From Phycisphaerales bacterium (lineage in GTDB: Bacteria; Planctomycetota; Phycisphaerae; Phycisphaerales; UBA1924), in NCBI GenBank assembly GCA_020853815.1, contig JADYYE010000101.1:1-63903 (forward strand): a stretch of DNA of 63,903 nt. Reading direction: 5' to 3'. The notes under the pieces are model-generated. The model was not told the origin of the DNA, searched no databases, and saw only the letters and a list, made by a program, of their open reading frames with translations. This document shows positions 10,227 to 18,518 of the stretch, piece after piece. The position numbers and the translations under genes were made by a program. Numbering within the stretch: position 1 is the first letter of the stretch; each line of letters begins with the position of its first letter.

Positions 10227-11101
10227 GAGCGACGCGGTGCGCGAGCCGCGACATCGCCGCCTCGGTCGACCTCCCGCGAGCGCTCGTGCCTCTTCTTTCG
10301 CGCATCTTCGCCGGCATGGAATCGCTCGGCAGTTCGCCGCGCGCGATCGTTCCGCTTTTGAGGCGGCTTGAGCTCGTTCCCGCGTGTGAACGGAGGGGCG
10401 ATCGCCGGGGTCGCGTGCTGAGGGCTCTTCCCTGGCGCGTCCTCGACCTGGCCTGCGGCAAGGGAGACCTCGCCATCACACTCGCGCGCCGTCTCGGGAC
10501 TTCGTGCGTAGGGGGGCGTGGCGCGGCGCTTGGGGTCGATTCCTGGCGCGTTGTTGGGATCGATGCGTGCGGGGAGTTCATCGAGCACGCGCGCGAGCGG
10601 GCCACGCGCCTGGGCGTCGAGCACCTCTGCGAGTTCCGCGTCGCCAGCATCAGCGCCACCATGCGTCCGGGGCGCGGCGTGCTCGCGGGCGAGGGCGCGT
10701 TCGACGCGGCGATGATGATCGGCCTGTGGGGAGTCGAGCGGGCCGCGCCACTCCTTTCGCGCCTCGTCCGCCCCGGCGGCGTGTATGTCATCGACGACGC
10801 CTTCGCGGTGGATGAGCGTGCCGCACATCGCCATGGCGCGGCGACGCTCGGCGACGCGGTGCGGTTCGTCGGCGAGCGGGGCGGCGAGGTGCTTCATGCC
10901 GCCCTCGTGCCCCGGCGCTCGGTTCGTGCATCAAACCAGCGCACCCTGGCGCGTCTCTCGCGCAACGCGCGCGAGCTCGCCCGCGAGCGACGGGCGCTGC
11001 GCCCCGCGCTCGCCGAGTTCATCCGCCGCCAGCGTGCCGCGTCACGCCTCCTCGAACGCGGCCTTCGTCCCGGGCTCCTGCTCGCTCGCCGCCCTCTGTA
11101 A
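10223..11101 (+). CDS. Class I SAM-dependent methyltransferase
   Basis: 292 residues with the SAM-binding motif I at residues 73-85 (VLDLACGKGDLAI), an acidic residue at the end of the next strand (VVGIDACGEF), and a later RPGGVYVIDD segment typical of the strand-4/5 region of Rossmann methyltransferases. The GTG start overlaps the kinase stop (GTGA), implying translational coupling with the upstream kinase. The N-terminal 60 residues and Arg-rich C-terminal 80 residues are not recognisable. The substrate cannot be predicted; small molecule and protein are both possible. Confidence 0.8.
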   Translation: MRATRCASRDIAASVDLPRALVPLLSRIFAGMESLGSSPRAIVPLLRRLELVPACERRGDRRGRVLRALPWRVLDLACGKGDLAITLARRLGTSCVGGRGAALGVDSWRVVGIDACGEFIEHARERATRLGVEHLCEFRVASISATMRPGRGVLAGEGAFDAAMMIGLWGVERAAPLLSRLVRPGGVYVIDDAFAVDERAAHRHGAATLGDAVRFVGERGGEVLHAALVPRRSVRASNQRTLARLSRNARELARERRALRPALAEFIRRQRAASRLLERGLRPGLLLARRPL

Positions 11102-11159
11102 ACCCGGACGCTCGGCCATCATGCTTCGATCCGCCGATCGCGCCCAGGGCCCGGACCGA

Positions 11160-11957
11160 TCAACCTCGCATCGGTTCTTCGCCAGGACGACTGGATGGAC
11201 AAGTACCTGCCGGGGCACTGATCGACCTGCCGCACTCCGGGCAAACCTCTCCCGCCAGACCCACCAAGTCATATCCGCAGGCTCGGCAATGATGCGAGTG
11301 CCGCACGCGCCATCGCTCGCGCAGGGCCCAGCGGAGCATGGCGCCAAACCCGACCACCTGGATCGCGACGGCGTAGTTGCTAACCCAGTCCTCGTCACGA
11401 ATGAGCATCTGCCCGAAGACCCCGACCAGCCACACACTTCCCAGCGTGATCGCCACCCGCTTGCTGCGCACCGCATACCCCGCCAGCGCCGCCATGAGCA
11501 CATCCAGACCGATCGCCACAACAACGTATTTGCCCGCGCCGGGCGGAAACGGCCTGAACGAGGGCGTCAATGACCACGGCAACGCGTACGTCAGGTTCCA
11601 CCAGGCCAGCGGCACGAGCCAGCTCAGAAGGACCGCGCACACACAGGTCAGGCCACGATTCCGGATCGGCGCCAGATGCCACACCACGAGCAGCCAGCAC
11701 GCCGTGACCGGCGTGACCACGCCAAGATCGAAGGCCATGCGATACGCCAACAACACCTTGACGCAGAACCCATAGATCCACCCGAACCGCACGAACACGA
11801 ACACCTGGAGTTCATACCGAAGATCGACCCCCGAAATCAACGCCCACACCAGCGGCACAAGCACGCACAGCCCCACAACGCCGCGCCAGCCAAAGCCCCA
11901 CAGCCGCGGGAGCGACGCGTCGTGCTCGATCGGCGTGGATGTTTGCGGCTCGCTCAT
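11160..11957 (-). CDS. Zinc-ribbon polytopic membrane protein (paralogue A)
   Basis: 265 residues with about six hydrophobic segments and a C-terminal cytoplasmic zinc ribbon, C-x2-C-x11-C-x2-C (CRACGYDL...CPECG). The N-terminus contains LPRLWGFGWRGVVGL, closely matched in the gene upstream (LPRLWGWSWRGWVAL), so the two are tandem paralogues. The start is the ATG of MSEPQTS; 19 bp separate it from the upstream paralogue's stop, indicating an operon. No function recognised. The C-terminal ribbon resembles a motif common on short planctomycete membrane proteins. Confidence 0.78.
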   Translation of the reverse strand: MSEPQTSTPIEHDASLPRLWGFGWRGVVGLCVLVPLVWALISGVDLRYELQVFVFVRFGWIYGFCVKVLLAYRMAFDLGVVTPVTACWLLVVWHLAPIRNRGLTCVCAVLLSWLVPLAWWNLTYALPWSLTPSFRPFPPGAGKYVVVAIGLDVLMAALAGYAVRSKRVAITLGSVWLVGVFGQMLIRDEDWVSNYAVAIQVVGFGAMLRWALRERWRVRHSHHCRACGYDLVGLAGEVCPECGRSISAPAGTCPSSRPGEEPMRG

Positions 11958-11976
11958 GTGGGTATTCCCGGCTCCT

Positions 11977-12783
11977 TCAACACGCCTTTGTACCCGCGCT
12001 CGCGTCCGCGTGTTGCGGGTCCGCGTGCCCATCCGCGCGAGACTTGCCGCACTCCGGGCACACCTCGCCCGCAAGCCCCCGCAGGTCATATCCACAGCCG
12101 CGGCACACATGCTCGGGCCAAGCCTTCCGCCGCGCCCGCCAGCCCCACGCCGCCAGCATCGAGCACAGCACGAGATTGACGCCGATCGTGTACGCGATCA
12201 TCCAGTCAAAAGTGAGCTGCGTGAACCGGATATGCCCGGTCGGCATGATGAGCACGAGCGCCATCGCCATCATCGCCAGCGCCCATCGCCACGACCGCGA
12301 CGCCGCCCACACGACGCCGACCACGGGCAGGTAGCTCAGCACCGCGTTCATCGCGAACACGCCGTTGACCCACGGCGCCGTCGGCAAGACCCCGCCGAAC
12401 GTGTACTTCGCCGCCATCATTGTCGCGCACGCCTTCCACCAGCACCAGGGCAACGCCGCGCACAGCAGCGCCAGCGCCGCATACGTCGCGCCGCGCCAGC
12501 GGATTGGAGCGACATGGAGCGTCAGCAGCATCCAGCACAGCGTGATCGGCCCGGCCGCCCGAAGCTCCGCCCCGAACCGCAGCGCGGGCAGGAGTTCGCC
12601 CGCGAACCACGCCTGCACGCCCCAACCCAGGGGCATGACCAACTTCTGTATCTCATGCCGCAGGTCCACGCCCCGCGCCATCGCGATGAGCATCGCGCCC
12701 AGCACGACCAGCGCGACCCAACCCCGCCACGACCATCCCCACAGCCGCGGCAGCGCCCCGCAATGGTGAATCTCACGCGTCAC
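11977..12783 (-). CDS. Zinc-ribbon polytopic membrane protein (paralogue B)
   Basis: 268 residues starting at a GTG. About six membrane segments, then a C-terminal ribbon C-x2-C-x11-C-x2-C (CRGCGYDL...CPECGKS). It shares the RLWG(F/W)xWRG N-terminal block, the GVDLR(Y/H)E segment and the ribbon with paralogue A just downstream, which shows local gene duplication. The function is unknown; a role as a small membrane sensor or assembly factor would be speculation. Confidence 0.75.
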   Translation of the reverse strand: MTREIHHCGALPRLWGWSWRGWVALVVLGAMLIAMARGVDLRHEIQKLVMPLGWGVQAWFAGELLPALRFGAELRAAGPITLCWMLLTLHVAPIRWRGATYAALALLCAALPWCWWKACATMMAAKYTFGGVLPTAPWVNGVFAMNAVLSYLPVVGVVWAASRSWRWALAMMAMALVLIMPTGHIRFTQLTFDWMIAYTIGVNLVLCSMLAAWGWRARRKAWPEHVCRGCGYDLRGLAGEVCPECGKSRADGHADPQHADASAGTKAC

Positions 12784-13087
12784 ACGTTCGAGCAGCGTAA
12801 TCGATCCGCGCGCCCGACGCCGCCTCGTGTCACGATGATCCTTGTCCCGCCGACATCGCGCAAGCTCCGCAGCCCAGGCGTCGAGGCTTCGTCATCGCGT
12901 GGCCGCCATCATCCCACTCAGCGACCCAGCCACCCGACCACCCGACCACTTCACCTCGTCACTCCGCCATTCCGCCGCTGTACCACTCCTCCACCTCTTC
13001 CCTTCGTGACTCCTTGACTTCGTGACTTCTCTAGTGCCTAGTGCCTAGTGCCTAGTGCCTTCTTCTCGCTCTTCCCTCTCTCCCCAT
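12784..13087. other. Intergenic spacer with simple repeats
   Basis: 304 bp without a gene. C-rich tracts, copies of GTGACTTC-like words near 13005-13030, and the heptamer array listed separately. Confidence 0.6.
13031..13059. repeat. Tandem heptamer array (CTAGTGC)4
   Basis: Four perfect copies of CTAGTGC followed by one extra C, just downstream (gene sense) of the Bax-inhibitor-like gene. Confidence 0.9.
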
Positions 13088-13870
13088 CTACTTCCTCAGC
13101 TTGCTCAGCAGCCGCAGGAACTCGATGTACAGCCACACCAGCGTGACGAGCAGCGCATACGACCCGTACCACTCCATCGCCTTGGGCGCCCCGCGCTCCA
13201 CGCCCTCCTCGATGTGGTGGAAGTCCAGCAGCAGGTTCGCCGCCGCCAGGATCACCACGAACACGCTGAACCCGATGCCGATCGGCCCGGCCGAGTGGAT
13301 GAACCCAAGCCCGCTCATGCCCGGGATCAGCCTCAGCACCATGTTGACCAGGTACGCGAGCATCACCCCCACCGTCGCAACCACGATCACGTTCCGCACC
13401 ATCGCGTTGGGCTTCAGGAACCCCGCGGCATACCCCGTCAGCATCGCCGCCATCGTCCCGAACGTCATCGCCACCGCGTTGAACACCCCCGCCTCGCCGA
13501 TCGCCCTGCCCGCCCGCAGCCCGCTGTTGGCCGCGACGTAGGTAATCAGCCCGAGAAACAACCCCTCGCACACCGCGTACGGGATCGCCAGGAACCGGGC
13601 GGCCATGGGCTTGAACGCCATCACGATCCCCAGCACCAGCGCCACGATCATCCCGCCCAAGCCGCCGATCGTCGCGATCTGTTTCGTCGCGGGGTCACGC
13701 ATCAGCGCATAGCTCGCCCCCGTCGCCAGCACGCAGAACGACAGCGTGATCGCAGTCTTGATCGCCGTGCCCCGCACGGTCATCGTCGTCGAACCCGCCG
13801 CCCGCGGGGCAAGGTCGCGCATCGCGCCCTCGAAGATGCCGTCGCGAAACGCGGGATTGGCCGTCCTCAT
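13088..13870 (-). CDS. Bax inhibitor-1/YccA family membrane protein
   Basis: 260 residues with about seven transmembrane helices. The opening (MRTANPAFRDGIFEG), TALT-like first helix, FLAIPYAVCEGLFLGLIT and the final LDFHHIEEGVE...EWYGSYALLVTLVWLYIEFLRLL match the bacterial YccA/BI-1 type. These proteins are cation-leak or proteostasis modulators of the inner membrane. The family carries conserved acidic residues near the C-terminal helix; D and E residues are present here in the DFHHIEEG stretch. The start ATG is the first of the family-conserved N-terminus. Confident on family, not on physiological role. Confidence 0.88.
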   Translation of the reverse strand: MRTANPAFRDGIFEGAMRDLAPRAAGSTTMTVRGTAIKTAITLSFCVLATGASYALMRDPATKQIATIGGLGGMIVALVLGIVMAFKPMAARFLAIPYAVCEGLFLGLITYVAANSGLRAGRAIGEAGVFNAVAMTFGTMAAMLTGYAAGFLKPNAMVRNVIVVATVGVMLAYLVNMVLRLIPGMSGLGFIHSAGPIGIGFSVFVVILAAANLLLDFHHIEEGVERGAPKAMEWYGSYALLVTLVWLYIEFLRLLSKLRK

Positions 13871-14204
13871 GCGAATCTCCTCGAACCTGGTTCAATTGCG
13901 CCGATTCCCGCCTCCGCGACTCGGAGCGGCATGTGAACATCGTATCAGCCCCGACCCAAGCATGAATGTTGCATCGTCTCCCAACTCCCGCCCGAACGAC
14001 CGCCGCGCTCCGCTCCGATTGCCCCACCACCCAAATACTCGACCACGAATCTCTATTAATCCGCCATGCTGTCTCTGTGAAGCGCTGCCACGTCGTCAAT
14101 CCTCCGCTTTGTGGCTCCGTGACTCCTTATTCGCTGCTTGCCTCTTTCCGATTGCCAAGTGCTTCCTCCTCCCCCCTCGTCTACCCTGCCCCAAAGGACA
14201 CCCC
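13871..14204. other. Divergent intergenic region
   Basis: 334 bp between two divergently oriented genes. Contains GTGACTCC-type words near 14113 but no gene; AAAGGA before the 14205 start. Confidence 0.5.
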
Positions 14205-14603
14205 ATGCACCTCCGCGCCACCTTCGCCGCCCTCATGCTCGCCGCCGCCGTCCCCGCCTGCTCCAAGTCCGACCCCTCCCCCGCGGCCTCCACCGCCCCC
14301 GTCGAAACCTACGCCTCCCGCGGCAAGATCGTCGCCCTCCCCGATCCCAAAGGGGCGCTGCTCCAGGTCCATCACGAGGAGATCCCGACCTTCAAGGCCA
14401 AAGACGGCCGAGCCGTCGGCATGAAACAAATGATCATGCCCTTCCCGCTCGCCTCCGGCGTCTTGCCGGGCGACCTGAAGCCCGGCGACGCCGTCGAGTT
14501 CACCTTCACGGTCGATTGGTCGCGCACCCCGCCTCAGGAAATCACCATCATCAAGCGCCTCGACGACCCCTCGACGCTGCGGATCAGCGAGGAGCGCCAG
14601 TAG
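14205..14603 (+). CDS. CusF-like copper-binding lipoprotein
   Basis: 132 residues. The N-terminus MHLRATFAALMLAAAVPACSKSD has a lipoprotein-like signal ending in a Cys (VPAC). The mature part contains YASRGKIVAL, LLQVHHEEIPTF, then MKQMIMPFPL and PGDAVEFTFTVDW. This is the order seen in CusF/SCO-associated copper-binding domains, where His and paired Met residues bind Cu(I). AAAGGA lies eight bases before the ATG. It stands alone, without an adjoining CusA/CusB or SCO gene, so partners are elsewhere. Reasonable but not certain on metal. Confidence 0.75.
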   Translation: MHLRATFAALMLAAAVPACSKSDPSPAASTAPVETYASRGKIVALPDPKGALLQVHHEEIPTFKAKDGRAVGMKQMIMPFPLASGVLPGDLKPGDAVEFTFTVDWSRTPPQEITIIKRLDDPSTLRISEERQ

Positions 14604-14775
14604 CGGTCGCGCACGCCGCCGCTCCATGCCGCAGTGTTGCAAGGTCGCCGGACGCGGCGCTCGCGGTGGGCGTTCGGTCGTCCGAGCGAGAGCCTTTCCT
14701 CCGCGCGGCCCTGCGTCCTCACATGGCTCTGTCCGGCAGAGGGTGCCGCCGTCGGCGGGGTCGGGGCGCGGGCCG

Positions 14776-15825
14776 TCAGCACCCGGCATCGAACGCGGTG
14801 GCGAAGGCGTCATAGTCGTCGCCATTCACGAACCCGTCGGCGTTGAAGTCCGCCTCCGCGTCCGCCGTGTCAAAGAACGACGCGAACACGTCGTAATCAT
14901 CGCCGTTCACGAACCCGTCCGCGTTCACGTCCGCCGGGCAATAAAACGTCACGACGTTGGCGAACTGAAAGCTCGCCTGCGAATCCGAGTACAGCGGCGT
15001 CGTGCCCCCGGTGCTCGGGTTGAAGGAGTAGATCGCGTTGTCGGCCGTGAAAACGAACGTTCCGTCCGCCAAGGGCGCGATCCCGCGCGCCCCGGCGAAC
15101 GCCGCGAACGACTTCTGCGCCCCGCCGACATACGCGTACAGCCCCGCCGGCGCGCTGAAGCCCGCCACCACGATGTCACTCGCGCCCGAGGGATCGGCCG
15201 CGATCTGTTGCGGAAAGTTCACGCCGCCCACCCCGTCGGAATTGTGATACTTCCCGAGAAACGTGCCCGCGAGCGAGTATCGATCGATGTCGTCGCCGGC
15301 GGTGTTGGCGACCAAAAGCTCGCCCGCCGACGCGCGATACATCAGGTCGAACGGATCGCCGACCGTGAAATACCCGAGAAACTCCCCGCGTCGATCGAGC
15401 CGGACGATCGCCTGCCCGGGCGCGCCGTTGTTGCTCCCGGCGTTGCAGACGTAGACAACGCCGCCCTGGAACTCCATGCCGCGGATGTTGTCGAGCCCGC
15501 CCGAGATCGTGCCCAGGTACCGCGGCGAGGCCACGCTGAGCGAGAAGCGATGGATCACGTCCTGGACCTGGTCGCTGATCCAGAGCTGGTTGCCCACGCG
15601 GATCGCGTCCTTGGGCGTTCCCGAGGTCGAATCCAGGCCCCAGTCCGAGTAGCGGATCCACGCCGCGTTGACCATGCCGCCGCTGGTCGCGTCGACGAGC
15701 GCGACGCCGTCGTGCCCGGAATCAACGACGACGACGTAGGTGGGCGGCGCCGCGCCCGTGACACACGCCGCGCCCGCCGTCGCCGCGATCAGCCCCGCAC
15801 GCCGCAGATTGTCGATTGTGCCCAT
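14776..15825 (-). CDS. Secreted GC-type dockerin protein with propeller-like core
   Basis: 349 residues. Signal peptide (RRAGLIAATAGAACVTGAA), then a ~270-residue core with repeated strands resembling NHL/YVTN-type six-bladed propellers (GNQLWISDQVQDVIHRF, GELLVANTAGDDIDRY). The C-terminus has two dockerin-like calcium loops (DVNADGFVNGDDYD and DFNADGFVNGDDYD) ending in ...DAGC. The GC-type tail is typical of Phycisphaerales extracytoplasmic proteins and is thought to be a sorting/anchoring signal. The start is the ATG of MGTIDN with GGGAGAGG upstream. First of four successive minus-strand genes with the same C-terminal module. Confidence 0.82.
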   Translation of the reverse strand: MGTIDNLRRAGLIAATAGAACVTGAAPPTYVVVVDSGHDGVALVDATSGGMVNAAWIRYSDWGLDSTSGTPKDAIRVGNQLWISDQVQDVIHRFSLSVASPRYLGTISGGLDNIRGMEFQGGVVYVCNAGSNNGAPGQAIVRLDRRGEFLGYFTVGDPFDLMYRASAGELLVANTAGDDIDRYSLAGTFLGKYHNSDGVGGVNFPQQIAADPSGASDIVVAGFSAPAGLYAYVGGAQKSFAAFAGARGIAPLADGTFVFTADNAIYSFNPSTGGTTPLYSDSQASFQFANVVTFYCPADVNADGFVNGDDYDVFASFFDTADAEADFNADGFVNGDDYDAFATAFDAGC

Positions 15826-16169
15826 GCGACCTCTCCCTCCGCGCTTCACCACACTTCGTCCTCGACTTCGCGCCGGCCCGCCCACCCGACTTCTCCCTCG
15901 TACGCCTTCCTGCCTTCGTGCGCTCCTGCCTTCGTGACTTCCTCGTTCCGCGGCGCCTTCGTCGCGCCAACCTGCCGCACGACTCACGACTCACCACTCA
16001 CGACTCACCCCGCCTTCTCTTCATGACTCCGTGACTCCGTGACTTCGTGACTCCGTGACTCCGTGACTCCGTGACTTCGTGACTTCGTGACTTCTTCTCT
16101 TCACTTCGTCTCTTCGTCTCTCCGTCTCTTCTTCTCTTCCCCTGATGCCCGATGCCCGAGGCCTTCTTC
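15826..16169. other. Intergenic spacer with simple repeats
   Basis: 344 bp, no gene. Pyrimidine-rich, with CACGACTCAC repeats near 15980-16010 and the octamer array below. Confidence 0.6.
16023..16094. repeat. Tandem octamer array (GTGACTYC)9
   Basis: Nine consecutive 8-mers, all GTGACTCC or GTGACTTC except the first (ATGACTCC). Related words occur at 13005-13030 and 14113. Confidence 0.9.
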
Positions 16170-18434
16170 TCAACACCCCACATCAAAGTGATCCGCGAAC
16201 TCGTCGTAGTCGTTGCCGTTGACGAAGCCGTCGCCGTTGAAGTCCGCGGCCTCGCTCGCCTCGTCGAACAACACCGCGAACTCGTCGTAGTCATTGCCAT
16301 TCACAAAGCCGTCGTGGTTGAAGTCGGCGGGGCAGGAGCAGGTGCGTAGGCGGGCGACGAACGCCGAAACTTGATCGTTCACAATCCCGAATGTGCCGCC
16401 AACGAAAACGGTCCCGTGCCCGTCGACGCAGGCGCTTGCGGCGACGGGATAGTCAACGGGTTGGCCGGGTGTCCACGATTGGCCGTCCCAGATTGAAATA
16501 CAAGTCTGTCGTTGGCCGGAGCCGCGAGAGAACATCTCTCCGACCGCGATCAATCGCCCGTCGGGAAGCAGCTTCAGGTCGTTGACCTCACCGCCCGAGA
16601 TGCCGGCTCCCAGGGGCGACCACGCGCTGCCGTCCCACCGCGCGACATTGCGTGCCGTCACGCCGCTGACGCTGGAGAAGGACCCCCCGATCACGAAGCT
16701 CCCATCGGGCAGAACGAGAACGGCGTTGACCCAGTAGTTCACGCCCGTCCCGAAGGAGTGCCACGCGGAACCATCCCATCGCGCGATTCCCCGGCTCGAC
16801 ACGCCGCCCGCGGAGTTGAAGGTCCCTCCGGCGAGAATGTCGCCGTTGGGAAGTTCGGCAATTGCTCTAACGCTGCCGCTGATCCCGCTTCCAAGCGCGT
16901 TCCATTGCGAACCATCCCAGCGAGCGATGCCCTTTGCCGATGGTCCGCCCACGATACTACTGAACAAGCCGCCGGCGTAGACGTCGCCGTTGGAGGCTTG
17001 CAAAAGGCTGCCGATGTCGCGGTTTGGGTAGGTGGGGAATGTCGACCACGACGAGCCATCCCAACGTGCCACGCGCCAGTTCCCGAACCCGCTCGTGGCC
17101 GGCGTGAATCCGCCGATCACCACATCGCCATTGGCCGCTTCGGTGATCGCGTACACGCTGACAGGAACTCCATCGCCCAGCGCCGACCACGTTGAACCGT
17201 TCCAGCGCGCGATGTGGTTTGCCCCGACGTTTCCGGCCTGGTTGAACCAGCCGCCCGCGAGCACATCCCCGTTCGAGCATCGATAGAGGCAGTCAACAGC
17301 GTCGTTGAAGCCGGTCGAGAAAAAGCCCGACCACTCGGCTCCGTCGTGCCTGGCGATACCGGCCACGCGAGCAGCGCCGGCCTTGGTAAAACTCCCGCCC
17401 GCCACCAGCATCCCCGAAGGGAGCAGGGCCAGCGCATCCACGGAATTCGGCGCATCGCCCGTAACCGCGGTCCATTGCGAGCCGTCCCAGCGCGCAATTC
17501 CGTTGGCGGCCTGGGTCTGTGAGGCCGTGAAAAACCCTCCAGCGTAAAGCGATCCATCTGAAAGCACTCGGAGCGTGTTTACCCTGTTGTTGAGCGCGCC
17601 GAGGCCGGACCAGCCGGCGCCGTTCCATTTCCCAATGTGTGAAAAGGGAGAGGTGAAGCCGCCGCCGATCACAAGATCGCCGTTCGAGAGCACGGCCAGC
17701 GCGTAGACCCAGTCGTTCGGTTCACCCATCGAGTGCCATGCCGCGCCGTCCCATCGCGCGAGGTACTTGGCCGGAGTTCCGCCCGCATTCTCGAAGGCCC
17801 CGCCCGCCACTATGTCGCCGTTGGGGAGCACCGCAAGCGCGTAGACCGAGCTGTCGACGCCCGTGCCCAGGGGTGACCACGCCGATCCGTTCCATCGCGC
17901 GACACGGTTGCACGGCACGCCTCCCGCGGTCGTGAATCCGCCGCCGATGATGATGTCGCCGTTGGGCATCCGCACGATCGCGTTGACCTGCACGCTCTGG
18001 CCGACGCCCGTGCCAAGAGGCTCCCACGCGCTCCCGGTCCACTTGGCGATGCCGCTAAGCGGAGTGCCGCCCGACGAAGTGAAGAAGCCTCCCGCGAGAA
18101 ACGCGCCGTTCTCGAGCGGGAGCACGACCGTGACACTGGGGTCGTCGAGCCCGGCACCGACCTTTGACCATGTGTCGGTCACGGGATCCCAGGAGGCGAT
18201 ACCCGTGATTTTCTGGGTTCCGACAACGTACATGCCACCCGCCACCAGAAGTCTCGTGCTCTCGGGCCCAGGCCCGTCCGGATCCCACGGGTGCAGATCG
18301 CTCACGCCCGCGTACACCCCCGGCACGCCATCACCCGGGAGCCACTGCTCCTCGCACTGGCGCGCCGCGGCCAGTGATGACATCATCATCACGCACGCGG
18401 CCGCGAGGAATGTTCCGAGCTTGGTGTTGGTCAT
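16170..18434 (-). CDS. Secreted repeat protein with GC-type dockerin (paralogue 1)
   Basis: 754 residues. Signal peptide (LGTFLAAACVMMMSSLAAA), then about 14 imperfect repeats of 45-50 residues, each with an LPNGDIVAGGxF-like strand pair, an AGG(V/T)P turn and an (I/V)ARW(D/N)GSxW block followed by xLGxGV. The pattern implies one or more beta-propellers. The C-terminus carries two Ca-binding-like loops (DFNHDGFVNGNDYD, DFNGDGFVNGNDYD) and ends DVGC. A close paralogue lies directly upstream (18519-20810), and the two are nearly identical over the signal peptide and dockerin. Function is probably extracellular binding or surface display; no enzyme motif seen. Confidence 0.85.
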   Translation of the reverse strand: MTNTKLGTFLAAACVMMMSSLAAARQCEEQWLPGDGVPGVYAGVSDLHPWDPDGPGPESTRLLVAGGMYVVGTQKITGIASWDPVTDTWSKVGAGLDDPSVTVVLPLENGAFLAGGFFTSSGGTPLSGIAKWTGSAWEPLGTGVGQSVQVNAIVRMPNGDIIIGGGFTTAGGVPCNRVARWNGSAWSPLGTGVDSSVYALAVLPNGDIVAGGAFENAGGTPAKYLARWDGAAWHSMGEPNDWVYALAVLSNGDLVIGGGFTSPFSHIGKWNGAGWSGLGALNNRVNTLRVLSDGSLYAGGFFTASQTQAANGIARWDGSQWTAVTGDAPNSVDALALLPSGMLVAGGSFTKAGAARVAGIARHDGAEWSGFFSTGFNDAVDCLYRCSNGDVLAGGWFNQAGNVGANHIARWNGSTWSALGDGVPVSVYAITEAANGDVVIGGFTPATSGFGNWRVARWDGSSWSTFPTYPNRDIGSLLQASNGDVYAGGLFSSIVGGPSAKGIARWDGSQWNALGSGISGSVRAIAELPNGDILAGGTFNSAGGVSSRGIARWDGSAWHSFGTGVNYWVNAVLVLPDGSFVIGGSFSSVSGVTARNVARWDGSAWSPLGAGISGGEVNDLKLLPDGRLIAVGEMFSRGSGQRQTCISIWDGQSWTPGQPVDYPVAASACVDGHGTVFVGGTFGIVNDQVSAFVARLRTCSCPADFNHDGFVNGNDYDEFAVLFDEASEAADFNGDGFVNGNDYDEFADHFDVGC

Positions 18435-18471
18435 GGTGTGCTCCTCAACTTCATCGCATCCCCTGTTGCCC

Positions 18472-18513
18472 GATGCCCGATGCCTGATGCCTGATGCCTG
18501 ATGCCCGATGCCT
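18472..18513. repeat. Tandem heptamer array (GATGCCY)6
   Basis: Six copies of GATGCCC/GATGCCT in the 84-bp gap between the two repeat-protein genes. Shorter versions occur near 16144-16160 and 20835-20860, each just after a GC-dockerin gene's stop. Confidence 0.9.
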
Positions 18514-18518
18514 TCTTC

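Noticed and set aside
16023..16094. CRISPR array
   Set aside because: Units are only 7-8 bases and contiguous, with no spacers; no cas genes nearby. Same for the other short arrays.
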